A stretch of DNA of 64,000 nt from NCBI GenBank assembly GCA_003009755.1, contig PXUB01000022.1, positions 16,963-80,962 of the forward strand. The letters are read 5' to 3'. Shown one piece after another: positions 25,124 through 33,753 of the stretch. Numbering within the stretch: the stretch's first letter is position 1; every line of letters begins with the position of its first letter. This DNA is from Thermoplasmatales archaeon SW_10_69_26. GTDB lineage: Archaea > Thermoplasmatota > SW-10-69-26. The notes beneath the pieces were generated by a model. It saw nothing but the letters and a program-made list of their open reading frames with translations, made no database searches and was not told the DNA's origin. Made by a program: the position numbers and the translations under genes.

Positions 25124-26392
25124 GTGACGGGGACCAGCGTCATCATCGGCGCCCAGTACGGCGACGAGGGCAAGGGCAAGATCACCGACGTCCTGGCCGC
25201 GGACGCGGACGTCGTCGCCCGGTTCCAGGGCGGCAACAACGCCGGCCACACCGTCGTCGTCGGGAACACCGAGCACAGCCTGCACCTGGTGCCCTCCGGC
25301 ATCCTCCGCGAGGACGTGACCGCCGTCCTCGGCAACGGGACCGTGATCGACCCGGTGGCGCTCGTCGAGGAGATCGAGGGCCTGCAAGCAGACGACGCGC
25401 TCAGCGGCGAGCTCGTCGTCGCCGACAACGCCCACGTCGTCTTCCCCCACCACCGCGAGCTCGACGCCGCCCACGAGGAGGGCGAGGACGCGATCGGGAC
25501 CACCAAGCGCGGCATCGGGCCCACCTACGCCTCCAAGATGTCCCGCTTCAACGCCCGCATCGGCGACCTCGTCCGCTCCGGGCCCGACGGCGGGACGATG
25601 GAGCGCGCCCTGCGCGGCCTCGAACGCCGCTGCAAGGCCGAGGGCGTCGAGGCGCCCAGTCGCGACGAGATCCGCGAGTGGTTCGACAGCTGGCGCGACA
25701 CGCTGGCGCCCCACATCGACAACGCCAGCGCCCGCCTGCTGGATGCCGCCGAGGGCGATCAGACCCTCGTCCTCGAGGGCGCCCAGGGCTCCCTGCTCGA
25801 CATCGACCACGGCACCTACCCCTTCGTCACCTCCAGCTCGACGACCGCCGGCGGCGCCGCCACCGGCACCGGGCTGCCCCCGACCGCCATCGACGAGGTC
25901 GTCGGCATCGCCAAGGCCTACGTCTCCCGCGTCGGCGACGGCCCGTTCCCGACCGAGCTCGACGACGAGGTGGCCGACCACTTGGTCGAGGTCGGCAACG
26001 AGTACGGCACCACGACCGGGCGCCGACGCCGCGTCGGCTGGCTGGACCTCGTGTCCCTGCGATGGACGGCCCGCGTCAACGGGTTCACCAGCCTCGCGTT
26101 GACGAACGTCGACGTGCTCGAGGGCCTCGACGAGGTCAAGGTCTGCACCGCCTACGAGCTCGACGGCGAACGCCGCACGCGCCCGCCGCCGTCCGCCAGC
26201 CAACTGGCCGAGGCCCAGCCCGTGCTCGAGGCGATCGAGGGCACCTTTGCCGACGCCGGCGAGGCCGACGCCTTCCGCGAGCTGCCGCCGGGCGCGCAGA
26301 ACCTCGTCGAGCGCGTCGAGGAAGCCATCGACGTGCCCGTCGACATCGTCTCCAACGGTCCCCACCGCCGGGACACGATCGACCGTACGTGA
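25124..26392 (+). CDS. purA: Adenylosuccinate synthetase
   Basis: 422 residues, full length. The GTP-binding/catalytic loop IIGAQYGDEGKGKITD has the catalytic Asp14, GGNNAGHT holds the catalytic His, and TTGRRRRVGWLDLVSLR and the IMP-binding KRGIGPTYASKMSR are present. It joins IMP and aspartate, using GTP, on the way to AMP. The GTG 25124 start gives the correct N-terminus and matches the TATA spacing. Confidence 0.95.
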   Translation: MTGTSVIIGAQYGDEGKGKITDVLAADADVVARFQGGNNAGHTVVVGNTEHSLHLVPSGILREDVTAVLGNGTVIDPVALVEEIEGLQADDALSGELVVADNAHVVFPHHRELDAAHEEGEDAIGTTKRGIGPTYASKMSRFNARIGDLVRSGPDGGTMERALRGLERRCKAEGVEAPSRDEIREWFDSWRDTLAPHIDNASARLLDAAEGDQTLVLEGAQGSLLDIDHGTYPFVTSSSTTAGGAATGTGLPPTAIDEVVGIAKAYVSRVGDGPFPTELDDEVADHLVEVGNEYGTTTGRRRRVGWLDLVSLRWTARVNGFTSLALTNVDVLEGLDEVKVCTAYELDGERRTRPPPSASQLAEAQPVLEAIEGTFADAGEADAFRELPPGAQNLVERVEEAIDVPVDIVSNGPHRRDTIDRT

Positions 26393-26433
26393 GCGAGCCG
26401 CGCGCGGGGAGCCCCCGCGCTTGGATGAGGCTG

Positions 26434-26449
26434 TGTCACGGTCGTGACA
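26434..26449. repeat. TGTCACG/CGTGACA palindrome
   Basis: Seven-base arms TGTCACG and CGTGACA separated by GT, located between purA and gar1. The same arms, spaced by six bases, recur at 33747-33766. An operator for a dimeric regulator is possible. The rest of the nearly 400-bp gap (26393-26786) shows no coding frame; 26460-26690 is G- or C-rich and holds nothing I can name. Confidence 0.35.
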
Positions 26450-26724
26450 GGCCACCCTTGATGAGGGGCTAGATATAGCGGGGGGTCAGCGGGAGACGTC
26501 AGGCGCCGCACGTCCGCTCAGCCCCCCACCCTTTCCCCCCGCGGCACCGATCGGCTTTCCCCCGCCGAAGCCCTGGCGTCTTCCCCTTCTCCCTCTCGTC
26601 GACCAGGGTCGGTGCCGGCACCTCAGCATCTAGGAGACGCGGAGGGGTTGAGGGTCTGTCCATCCGCCGGGAAGCGTGGGATTCATGCCGACACGGGGTG
26701 AACCTTTTGTACAGCGGCAAAATG

Positions 26725-26733
26725 CTTAAATAC
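26725..26733 (+). promoter_or_regulatory. TATA box of the gar1-tfb operon
   Basis: CTTAAATAC at 26725-26733, inside the only markedly A/T-rich stretch here (26700-26760), with a second candidate TATGTTAAAG at 26747-26756. They would start transcription near 26758 or 26780, upstream of the gar1 ATG at 26787. Confidence 0.55.
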
Positions 26734-26786
26734 AACCTGTTTCTTATGTTAAAGATACCCCGAACCGTCCCCGGGCGAGCCCTCTC

Positions 26787-27050
26787 ATGTCCACACACAC
26801 CACCCGTGACCTGCCCCCTGTCGGCACCGTGCTACGCCCTGCCCCCGACGGCGACCTGCTCGTCGAATCCGACGGCGAGCCGGTCGAACCGGGCACGCGG
26901 TGCGAGACCGACAGCGGCCGGATCGCAGGAACCGTGGAGGACGTGATCGGGCCCGTCGACCAACCCTTCCTCGTGGTCTCCCTCCCGGGAGATGCCGAGG
27001 GAGCCTCTGATCTCGAAGAGCTCGCCGGTACGCGGCTCTACCCAAGGTGA
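26787..27050 (+). CDS. gar1: H/ACA ribonucleoprotein component Gar1-like protein
   Basis: 87 residues. The six-stranded core is visible as [17 protein letters not shown], then [31 protein letters not shown] and the closing GTRLYPR, the pattern of archaeal Gar1. It stabilises H/ACA guide-RNA complexes that make pseudouridine in rRNA. The gar1-tfb gene pair is a recurring archaeal arrangement, which supports the call. Its stop is four bases before the tfb ATG. Confidence 0.85.
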   Translation: MSTHTTRDLPPVGTVLRPAPDGDLLVESDGEPVEPGTRCETDSGRIAGTVEDVIGPVDQPFLVVSLPGDAEGASDLEELAGTRLYPR

Positions 27051-27054
27051 TACC

Positions 27055-28002
27055 ATGAGCCAAGAAGAGCAACCCGCTGACATGGACGACGTCGAGGAGA
27101 TCAACGAGTGCCCGGAATGCGGATCCGAGCACCTCACCCAGGACTACGAGCGAGGTGAGCTGATCTGCGAGACGTGTGGCCTCGTCCTCGACGAGACGTA
27201 CATCGACCAAGGGCCCGAGTGGCGGGCCTTCGACGCCGAGCAGCGGGAGAAACGCGCACGCGTCGGTGCGCCGATGACGTACACGATCCACGACAAGGGC
27301 CTGTCGACCGAGATCGGCTGGCGTAACAAGGACTCCTACGGGAAGAACATCCCCACGAAGTCCCGCGCCCAGCTGTACCGGCTGCGTAAGTGGCAACGCC
27401 GCATCCGCGTCTCCAACGCCACCGAGCGCAACCTCGCCTTCGCTCTGTCCGAGCTGGACCGCATGGCCTCGCGGATGGGGCTCCCGCGCAACGTGCGCGA
27501 GACCGCCGCGATGATCTACCGCCGCGCCGTCCAGAAGAACCTGATCCGCGGCCGCTCGATCGAGGGCGTCGCCGCCGCGAGCCTGTACGCTGCCTGCCGG
27601 CAGTGCAACGTGCCGCGCACCCTCGACGAGATCGCCGAGGCCTCGCGCGTCTCGCGCAAGGAGATCGGCCGCACCTACCGGTTCATCGCCCGCGAGCTCA
27701 AGCTCAAGCTGTTGCCCACGAGCCCGACGGACTACATCCCGCGGTTCTGCAGCGAGCTCAAGCTCTCTGGCGAGATCCAGGCCAAGGCGGTCGAGATCCT
27801 CAAGCAGGCGGCCGACAAGGAGCTCACCAGCGGCCGAGGCCCCACCGGCGTCGCCGCCGCGGCCCTCTACATCGCCTCGATCCTGTGCGGTGAGCGCCGC
27901 ACGCAGCGCGAGGTCGCCGACGTCGCCGGCGTGACCGAAGTGACGATTCGGAACCGCTACAAGGAATTGGCTGAGAAGCTGGACATTGACATCATCCTGT
28001 AG
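27055..28002 (+). CDS. tfb: Transcription initiation factor B
   Basis: 315 residues, full length. The N-terminal zinc ribbon has Cys19-x2-Cys22 and Cys38-x2-Cys41, followed by the B-reader/linker [20 protein letters not shown] and [11 protein letters not shown], and two cyclin repeats ([38 protein letters not shown]). The C-terminal [23 protein letters not shown] binds the BRE. ATG 27055 follows an AAGGTGAT ribosome-binding site that overlaps the gar1 stop. It bridges TBP-DNA and RNA polymerase. The last 50 bases of the gene are repeated 166 bp downstream. Confidence 0.97.
   Translation: MSQEEQPADMDDVEEINECPECGSEHLTQDYERGELICETCGLVLDETYIDQGPEWRAFDAEQREKRARVGAPMTYTIHDKGLSTEIGWRNKDSYGKNIPTKSRAQLYRLRKWQRRIRVSNATERNLAFALSELDRMASRMGLPRNVRETAAMIYRRAVQKNLIRGRSIEGVAAASLYAACRQCNVPRTLDEIAEASRVSRKEIGRTYRFIARELKLKLLPTSPTDYIPRFCSELKLSGEIQAKAVEILKQAADKELTSGRGPTGVAAAALYIASILCGERRTQREVADVAGVTEVTIRNRYKELAEKLDIDIIL
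27952..28001 (+). repeat. Putative attachment repeat, copy 1 (3' end of tfb)
   Basis: The final 50 bases of the tfb coding region, starting AACCGCTACAAGG and ending ATCATCCTGTA. They match 28118-28167 with one difference (T27987 against C28153), which is synonymous (ATT/ATC). Flanking sequences on either side of the two copies are unrelated, which fits integrase-made attachment sites in the 3' end of a gene rather than simple duplication. Confidence 0.6.
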
Positions 28003-28013
28003 AGGGATCACAG

Positions 28014-28380
28014 CTTCGAAGCCTCGGCGGTAGCGGTTCCGAAGAGTACGGGTCCGTCAGGACCCGTACGAATCTGGAGACGACCAGGGTCAGCCGTGTC
28101 AAGGTCGTCTCCAGAGTAACCGCTACAAGGAATTGGCTGAGAAGCTGGACATCGACATCATCCTGTAAGCGCGACGACGACCGCACGCGCTTGCAGGAGA
28201 GTACGAACGGCGCGACGTCCACGAGCGCGCGCCGTTCGTACGAATCGCCAGCGTCGTTAGCCCGGGAGCTACCGTGCGGGCTCGACGCTGGCGAGAGCCC
28301 GAACCGGCACCGGAGGCACGGTTCGGGCGAATCGCGGGCATCGCTAGCTCGGTCGATACCGTGCGAGATCGATGCTCGCG
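28014..28380. repeat. Array of seven hairpins in a repeated two-hairpin unit with covarying stems
   Basis: Perfect or near-perfect stems: 28014-28044 (10 bp, two mismatches), 28046-28069 (10 bp), 28074-28114 (12 bp), 28201-28241 (14 bp), 28245-28294 (12+6 bp), 28297-28328 (10 bp), 28333-28380 (11 bp, one G-U). Odd members are preceded by a GA-rich GAGA-like tetranucleotide and followed by GAAT; even members have loops containing CCGTG (TACCGTGCG in the last two). Stem sequences differ between units yet keep pairing, which suggests selection on structure. The array is split by attachment copy 2. Whether it acts as RNA or DNA is unknown. Confidence 0.65.
28118..28167 (+). repeat. Putative attachment repeat, copy 2
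   Basis: Second copy of the tfb end, still encoding [16 protein letters not shown] followed by a TAA stop (28166-28168). No upstream tfb sequence accompanies it. The 115 bp between the copies holds three hairpins. Either a larger element between the copies has been lost, or this copy is the junction to a second integrated element that extends to the right. Confidence 0.6.
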
Positions 28381-28575
28381 CCTTGGTTCTCCTCGTCACC
28401 GGGCCCGCATCGTCGGCCAACGACGGTTCTCGCAGTGGTCGGCACCCCTGGCCTGGCGGGCAGTCCCCACCGGGCGGAGTGAGGTCGGGGCCGAGGACGC
28501 GTCATCGGTCGGCGATCGGCACCTCCACGTTCCCGGCGGAGAGAGCTTAACGGTGAGCCCGCCGGCACGGGAACC
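28381..28575. other. Intergenic, with TATA-like box for the following small gene
   Basis: No coding frame. GAGCTTAACGG (28542-28552) is the only A/T-rich box and would start a leaderless message at the GTG of 28576. Confidence 0.35.
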
Positions 28576-28881
28576 GTGGACATCGCCATCCTCTCGCTTC
28601 ACGTGGAGATGTGGATCGCCGTAACGGGCAGCATCACGCTGGCGGTGTTCAGTGGCATCTTCGCCGCGCTCGGTTACGGCGTCCACGAGATCCGTAAGGT
28701 CAGGAACCTCATCCACGAACGGAAGATCGAGCACGAGTCGCTGCGTCGAGAGATCGAAGGCGAGCTGGCCATCCGAGATCTGGAAGAGCCACCGGGCGAG
28801 CCGAACGTTGAAGATGGAGGAGCAACAACCGTAGGGGGAGATGGTCCCCCGCCCGAGGGGGACGACAGCGAGGGTCCCTGA
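28576..28881 (+). CDS. Small membrane protein, unknown function
   Basis: 101 residues. One transmembrane helix near the N-terminus (MWIAVTGSITLAVFSGIFAAL), then a charged helical segment (EIRKVRNLIHERKIEHESLR) and an acidic Gly/Pro tail. GTG 28576 is placed by the TATA-like box about 25 nt upstream. Its stop overlaps the start of the next gene (TGATG), so they form a pair. No family recognised. Confidence 0.5.
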   Translation: MDIAILSLHVEMWIAVTGSITLAVFSGIFAALGYGVHEIRKVRNLIHERKIEHESLRREIEGELAIRDLEEPPGEPNVEDGGATTVGGDGPPPEGDDSEGP

Positions 28882-29084
28882 TGGCGTACCGGTTGCAACG
28901 AGAGGAGTTGGACCGGGTCCGCGAGCTCCTCGACCAACTGCGTCGGCGGGAGGGTTTCGGGGAACGTGAGCGACAGGAGCTGCGGTCGCTCCTTTCCAAA
29001 CGAGATGCTCGCGTCGAGTCCATGCGTCTCCACACGCTCGTCCGCTTCGCGAAGAAGCTCCTCGATCAGCGCGAAGCAAGATAG
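28881..29084 (+). CDS. Small charged helical protein
   Basis: 67 residues, highly charged and probably an alpha-helical hairpin (LQREELDRVRELLDQLRRRE and FGERERQELRSLLSKRDARV). Coupled to the preceding membrane protein by a one-base stop/start overlap. Could bind nucleic acid or form a coiled coil with the helical part of its neighbour; no function known. Confidence 0.45.
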   Translation: MAYRLQREELDRVRELLDQLRRREGFGERERQELRSLLSKRDARVESMRLHTLVRFAKKLLDQREAR

Positions 29085-29094
29085 AAGCGGACCG

Positions 29095-29473
29095 TCAGCT
29101 CCATCCCAGGCCGCCAGCGGGCCACCGCCTGGCCTGCCAGCCCGCAGGCCGTCCATCCGCGTCCTGGTCATCTTCCGGTCTTGATCCCCGCCACGCCTTG
29201 ACGTCCGTGAAAGTCGGCTCCTCGGTGCAAAGCGGGTAGAGCGTGTCGACGAAGGCCTCGACGTGGTCGCTGGTGCGGGGGGCCTCCTTGGCGGCTTCGT
29301 TCTCGAACGCCATCACGTGGGTGAACCGGGTCGGCGTCTGCTGATCCTGGTAGGAGGTGTAGGTGAGGGGTCCCCGGCTCCTCCTCGACCGCGTCGACGA
29401 ACGTGCGGATGGCAGCCACCGCCTCGTCGATCGCCTCCCCCCGGACCTCGAAGCGGGCGATCTTCCGGATCAC
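29095..29473 (-). pseudogene. Antibiotic-biosynthesis-monooxygenase-like small protein, frameshifted
   Basis: The protein starts at GTG 29473 (MIRKIARFEVRGEAIDEAVA) and continues in a second frame as TLTYTSYQDQQTPTRFTHVM and MAFENEAAKEAPRTSDHVEA. Removing one C from the run around 29370-29380 restores an ABM/dimeric alpha-beta-barrel protein of about 100 residues. ABM proteins include quinol monooxygenases and heme-degrading enzymes. It may be a sequencing error or a real lesion; it sits beside a thiolase that is certainly decayed, which favours decay. The C-terminal 25 residues read through low-complexity sequence. Confidence 0.55.
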
Positions 29474-29607
29474 ACCGCCGGGGATGGCAGAGCCGGTGGG
29501 AGAAGCTTGCCCCCGACGCAGACATGCGCCTCTTCGCGAGGCCCGCGAGCGGAGAGCCGGAGACGTCGAACGCTGGCCCTTTCCCGGGGTCGATGCAATG
29601 TCGGCGC

Positions 29608-30560
29608 GTGGACGGCCAGGCCTCCCGCTCCGTCGCCATCGTCGGCGCCAACCGTCCCCTTCGCTCGACAGAACACCGCCTACCACGACCTGTCGAACCA
29701 GGAGATGCCGACCGACACCCTGCAAGGCCTCGTCGACCGCTGCGGGCTCGAGGGCGAGCGCCTGGGGGAGGTCGCCGGCGGCACCGTGATGAAGCACGCC
29801 CGCGATTTCAACCTCGTCCGCGAGTCCGTGCTCGGGACGACCCTGGACCCGCACACCCCGGCCTACGACGTCCAGCAGGCTTGCGGGACAGGGCTCGAGA
29901 CGGCGGTCCTCGTGGCCAACAAGATCGAGCTCGGACAGATCGAGGTAGCCGTCGCCTGCGGCACGGACACGACCAGCGACATGCTGGTCAGCGTCAGCGA
30001 GGACAGCAGCGGGCCCTGATGGACCTCGCCGACGCGAAGGGTCCACGACAGCAGCTGAAGGCGCTCGCGGGCGTGTTGAACCCGGCCCACCGCCTCCCGG
30101 AGATCCCCGAGAACGCCGAGCCACGCACCGGCATGTCGATGGGCGAGCACGCCCAGCGCACCGCCGACGGCTACGGCATCACGCAAGAGGAGATGGGCGA
30201 GCTCGCCGTCGCCAGCCACCACAACCTGGCCGAGGGCTACGACGAGGGCTTCTTCGACGATCTGGTGATGCCCTACGAGGGCCCGGCACGCTCACGGCCG
30301 CCAACTCCTCGCCGCTCACCGACGGCGCCAGCTCGGTGCTGCTCGCCAGCCAGGCCTGGGCCGAGGAGCACGACCGGCCGGTGTGGGCCTGCCTCGTCGA
30401 CGCCGAGACCGGCGCCAGCGACTACGTCGACGGCGAGGGGGGCCTGCTGATGGCGCCCGCGCTCGACGCCGTGCCCCGGCTGCTCGAGCGCAACGACCTC
30501 ACGCTGGAGAGCTTCACCCTCGTCGAGGTCCACGAGGCCTTCGCCAGCGTCGTCCTCTGT
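29608..30560 (+). pseudogene. Acetyl-CoA acetyltransferase (thiolase) pseudogene
   Basis: Consecutive fragments in different frames read as one thiolase: start SVAIVGANR (from GTG 29608), PFARQNTAYHDLSNQEM, then HTPAYDVQQACGTGLETAVL with the active-site Cys, MSMGEHAQRTADGYGITQEE, TAANSSPLTDGASSVLLASQ, and LTLESFTLVEVHEAFASVVL. Frameshifts lie near 29655 and 30006. About 30 codons are lost near 30283, and the C-terminal part with the G-H-P and second catalytic Cys motifs is missing after 30560. It is therefore non-functional. Confidence 0.8.
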
Positions 30561-30665
30561 CCCCGCGATCCTCGAAGCCAAGGGCCAGGCCCGCCGCTCC
30601 GCCGCGCCCGCCGCGGCCCGCTCGCGACCCCCACATTCTTCTCCCCGACCCTCCTCGCCTCGCTG

Positions 30666-31202
30666 ATGAGCTCGGCCCGCATCGAGCTGCGCTCGGCCCG
30701 CCCCGAGGAGACCGAGGCGATCGCCTCGCTCGTCAACGACGCCTACGGCCGCACGCCGACCGAGAGCGGCTGGACCAGCGAGGACGACATCCTCGAGGGC
30801 CCGCGCGTCCAGGCGGCGGACCTCGAGGCGATGATCGACGAGGACGACGCTCGGCTGCTCGTCGCCGAGAGCGACGACGGCGAGGAGCTCGTCGGCTGCG
30901 TCCACCTGCAGCGGATCGACGGGGGCGCCGTCGAGCTGGGGCTGTTCTGCGTGCGCCCCCACCGCCAGAACGGCGGCCTCGGCCAGCAGATGCTCGCCGC
31001 CGCCGAGGAGGCGGCCATCCGCGAGTTCGGCGCCGAGCGCATCGTGCTGAAGGTCATCACCGAGCGGACCGAGCTGCTCGACTGGTACGACCGCCGCGGC
31101 TACGAGCGCACCGGCGAGACGAAGACGTTCGAGCCCGAGGCGCCCCAGCGGTCGCTGGTCGGCGAGCTGGCGTTCGAGGTGTTGGAGAAGCGCGTGGCCT
31201 GA
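30666..31202 (+). CDS. GNAT-family N-acetyltransferase
   Basis: 178 residues. The acetyl-CoA-binding region is VELGLFCVRPHRQNGGLGQQMLAAAEE, with the R/Q-x-x-G-x-G pattern, followed by strand ERIVLKVITERTELLDWYDRRGYERTGE typical of GNAT motif B. ATG 30666 gives the normal N-terminus (IELRSARPEETEAIASLVND). The substrate is not predictable. It follows the thiolase remnant and is transcribed toward the CHY gene. Confidence 0.85.
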   Translation: MSSARIELRSARPEETEAIASLVNDAYGRTPTESGWTSEDDILEGPRVQAADLEAMIDEDDARLLVAESDDGEELVGCVHLQRIDGGAVELGLFCVRPHRQNGGLGQQMLAAAEEAAIREFGAERIVLKVITERTELLDWYDRRGYERTGETKTFEPEAPQRSLVGELAFEVLEKRVA

Positions 31203-31396
31203 CGACGGCAGCCGGAACGATCGCAGGGCATCGAAGAGAAGCTGAGGGAGAGCGAGATCCAGAGAGTCCGGCGCCGGGACGCCCGCCCGGGGGATAGAGC
31301 GCGGGCCCCGTGCGCCGTCGCCCCTGGTACGCGGTGGCATGGGTGGGATGGAGGAAAGGGTTGCGTTGTCACGGGCGGGAGAGGCTCGTAGCCCAC
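31203..31396. other. Convergent intergenic spacer
   Basis: 194 bp between two convergent genes. No gene, no clear hairpin terminator and no promoter seen. Confidence 0.3.
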
Positions 31397-31747
31397 CTAT
31401 CCGCGGGCCAGGTCCTCCCCGAAATACCGCTCCCAGTGCTCCTCACACCCCTGGTTGAAGCTTTGCCCGCACTCTGGACACGCGTGCTCGCTCCCGACGT
31501 ATTCCTCGATGCTCATCGTCGCATGACACGCGCCGCACAGCACGGCGTGCTCGTCGACCTCGCCTGACCCCCAGGTCTCCGTGGCGTGGTCGGTCGACTC
31601 GTCGTGGCAGGCGCGGCACGGGTACCAGTCGCCGCAGCAGGCGAACTTGAACGCGACGACGTCGCGCTCGCTGGCGTAGTGCTCGCAGCGCGTCTCGTCG
31701 TCGATCGTCGCGCCCTGCACCTCGATGTCGTCGCCGCGTTCGCTCAT
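31397..31747 (-). CDS. CHY-type zinc-finger protein
   Basis: 116 residues. The conserved CHY pattern is complete: RCEHYASERDVVAFKFACC, DWYPCRACHDE, LCGACHATMSIEEY and ACPECGQSFNQGCEEHW, giving about eight Cys and several His for three zinc ions. Stand-alone CHY proteins are common in archaea; their role is not known. Its start is about 45 bp downstream of the oxidoreductase stop, so the two may be one operon. Confidence 0.85.
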   Translation of the reverse strand: MSERGDDIEVQGATIDDETRCEHYASERDVVAFKFACCGDWYPCRACHDESTDHATETWGSGEVDEHAVLCGACHATMSIEEYVGSEHACPECGQSFNQGCEEHWERYFGEDLARG

Positions 31748-31790
31748 CGTCGCTCCTGCTCGGCGCGTTTGCGGTGCCCGCTTTCCTGCG

Positions 31791-33197
31791 TTAGTCGCTC
31801 GCCGGTCGGATGTTCTGGTTGACCGAGAAGCGGTTGTCGGGGTCCCAGTTGGCCTTGACCTGGCGCAGGCGCTCGTAGGTCTGCTTGCCGTAGGCGGCCT
31901 CGATGCGGTCCTGGTCGTCGCGGGCGAGGTAGTTGACGTAGACGCCCTCGCGCACGTGCTCGGCGACGTCCTCGAACAGCTCGCGCACCCAGGCGATGTT
32001 GGCCTCGTCCTCGGCCGGGTCCTCCCAGCGGCCGTTGATCTTGAAGATGTGCTCGGCCCAGCGGCCGCTGAAGGCGCTGGCGTGCTCGTCGACCTCGGCC
32101 ATGGCTCCGCCGGCGTGCTCGAGCTTGACGTCCATGATCGTCGAGGGCATCTCGTGGACGCGCTCGACCATCGCCTCGAGCACCTCGTCCGGCAGCTCGT
32201 CGAGGTAGCAGGACTTCCAGTAGTCCCGGTAGCCGGCTTGCCAGGCGTCGTCGCTGCTGGACTGCCACTCCGTGAACGGGCGCTCTCGCACGTCCTCGTG
32301 GATCGGGTCGCCGAAGCTGGTGAGCGGCTCCAGCACCTTGCGGCCGCGGTCGGGGTCGCCGGCGTAGCAGGCGGCCAGGGCCACGACCGGCTCGCCGCGG
32401 TGCTCGGCGGGGATCTCGCTCGTTTCGGGCGCGGTCTTGACGATGGCGGCCGTGACGACCTCGGTGGGGGCCCGGGCCGTCCACTCCTCGTAGAAGTCGA
32501 GGACCTCGCCGGCGTCCCGAGCCGGGTGCAGGTTGGCGCCGGCGTAGACGGTGGGCCCGAGCTCGACCGTGTCGTACGTGAACCGGGTCACGATCCCGAA
32601 GTTGCCGCCACCCCCTTGCAGCGCCCAGAACAGGTCCGCGTTCTCGTCCTCGCTGGCGCGCACCAGCTCGCCCTCAGCCGTGACGACGTGGGCCTCGGCG
32701 AGGTGATCGCAGGTGAGCCCGTGCTCGCGCATCAGCCAGCCGACGCCGCCGCCGAGCGTGAGCCCGGCCATGCCGGTCATCGAGACGACGCCGCTGGGGA
32801 CGGCGAGGCTGAAGGCCTGGGTCTCGTGGTCGACGTCGCCCAGCGTGGCGCCGGGCCCGACGTGGACGCGCTCGGTCTCGGGGTCCAGGCGCACCTCGTC
32901 CAGCGCCCCCAGGTCGATCACGATGCCGTCGTCGGTGGTGCCGTCGCCGGCGACGCTGTGCCCGCCGCCGCGCACGGCGACCGGTCGTTGGTGCTCGCGG
33001 GCGAACTCGACCGCCGCGATCACGTCGGCGGTGCCGGTGGCCTCGACCACGAGGTCGGGGCGTTGGTCGATCATGCCGTTCCAGACGCTGCGCGCCTGGT
33101 CGTAGTCGGGGTCCGTCGGTCGGACCAGGCGGCCGCGCAGATCGTCGGCGAGCTCGTCCACGGCGGGGGCTGGGGGGTCGGCCATCAGCCGAGCCAA
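31791..33197 (-). CDS. FAD-linked oxidoreductase, berberine-bridge-enzyme type
   Basis: 468 residues: an FAD-binding PCMH domain (PVAVRGGGHSVAGDG, GLTLGGGVGWLMREHGLTCD) and a C-terminal BBE segment (VYVNYLARDDQDRIEAAYGK ... NWDPDNRFSVNQNIRP). His in RGGGH and Cys in GLTCD are the two residues that attach FAD covalently in bicovalent enzymes. Substrates range from sugars to alkaloids; none can be proposed here. No signal peptide, so cytoplasmic. Confidence 0.9.
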   Translation of the reverse strand: MARLMADPPAPAVDELADDLRGRLVRPTDPDYDQARSVWNGMIDQRPDLVVEATGTADVIAAVEFAREHQRPVAVRGGGHSVAGDGTTDDGIVIDLGALDEVRLDPETERVHVGPGATLGDVDHETQAFSLAVPSGVVSMTGMAGLTLGGGVGWLMREHGLTCDHLAEAHVVTAEGELVRASEDENADLFWALQGGGGNFGIVTRFTYDTVELGPTVYAGANLHPARDAGEVLDFYEEWTARAPTEVVTAAIVKTAPETSEIPAEHRGEPVVALAACYAGDPDRGRKVLEPLTSFGDPIHEDVRERPFTEWQSSSDDAWQAGYRDYWKSCYLDELPDEVLEAMVERVHEMPSTIMDVKLEHAGGAMAEVDEHASAFSGRWAEHIFKINGRWEDPAEDEANIAWVRELFEDVAEHVREGVYVNYLARDDQDRIEAAYGKQTYERLRQVKANWDPDNRFSVNQNIRPASD

Positions 33198-33231
33198 GCG
33201 GGATGGGGTCCTTGGCGTTAGGGTTCAACGG

Positions 33232-33436
33232 ATGGAAAGCGACCGCGGGCCGGGGGAGCTACCCCCGGCCGCGGGCTTGCCTCCCCGCAGGGCACCGCGG
33301 TGGACGCGATCTCGCGCCCGACGGCACCTGCGAGCGTCAACAGCGTCCCATAGCGACCTTGTCAGGCCGCATCCCCACCGTCCGCGAGTGTCCTTAAAAA
33401 CCTCATCGTGAGGGTGGCTTCGCGACCTGTGTCACG
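33232..33436 (+). repeat. Structured promoter-bearing repeat, copy A
   Basis: Contains a hairpin (GGCCGGGGG / CCCCCGGCC around 33248-33270), a diverged middle, and a 97-bp core (33339-33436) about 90% identical to copy B. The core includes CTTAAAAAC (33393-33401), a good archaeal TATA box, so each copy could drive a transcript starting about 25 nt downstream. No coding frame continues from it. Confidence 0.55.
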
Positions 33437-33547
33437 CGTGGGTGGTGAAGGCCGCTCTCGCTCGGCGTGACGGCCAAGCGAGCGCTTGCAACGCCTCCGC
33501 GTCCGGTGGACGAGGGTGGGGCGATCGAGGGTGTCGGACGGGAGAAG

Positions 33548-33753
33548 ATGAAGGGCCACCGGCCGGGGCCTCGAGCCCGGCCGGCGGCGCGTGCCTTGCC
33601 TCCTCGCCGTCAGCCGCGATGGACACCCGATGGCGTCCGACGGCACCGGCGAGACGAACAGCGTCCCATAGCGACCTTCTCAGGCCGCATCCCCACCGTC
33701 CGCGAGTGTCCTTAAAAATCTCATCGTGAGAGCGGCTTCACGTCGCTGTCACG
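33548..33753 (+). repeat. Structured promoter-bearing repeat, copy B
   Basis: Second copy, offset about 318 bp. The hairpin has a different sequence (CCGGCCGGG / CCCGGCCGG, 33559-33584) but sits in the same place as in copy A. The core (33657-33753) again includes a TATA box (CTTAAAAAT, 33711-33719). It is followed at once by the TGTCACG...CGTGACA palindrome (33747-33766). Confidence 0.55.

Noticed and set aside
26420..26480. C/D box-like motifs (GATGAG, TGATGAG) between purA and gar1
   Set aside because: No properly spaced D boxes or terminal stem; the palindrome there explains the symmetry better.
28014..28380. CRISPR array
   Set aside because: Repeats here share structure, not sequence, and there are no constant repeats with unique spacers or cas genes nearby.
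33442..33729. Short frames within the repeat region 33.2-34.3 kb
   Set aside because: Low-complexity Arg/Pro/Gly translations, no start signals, and the region is dominated by hairpins and repeats.
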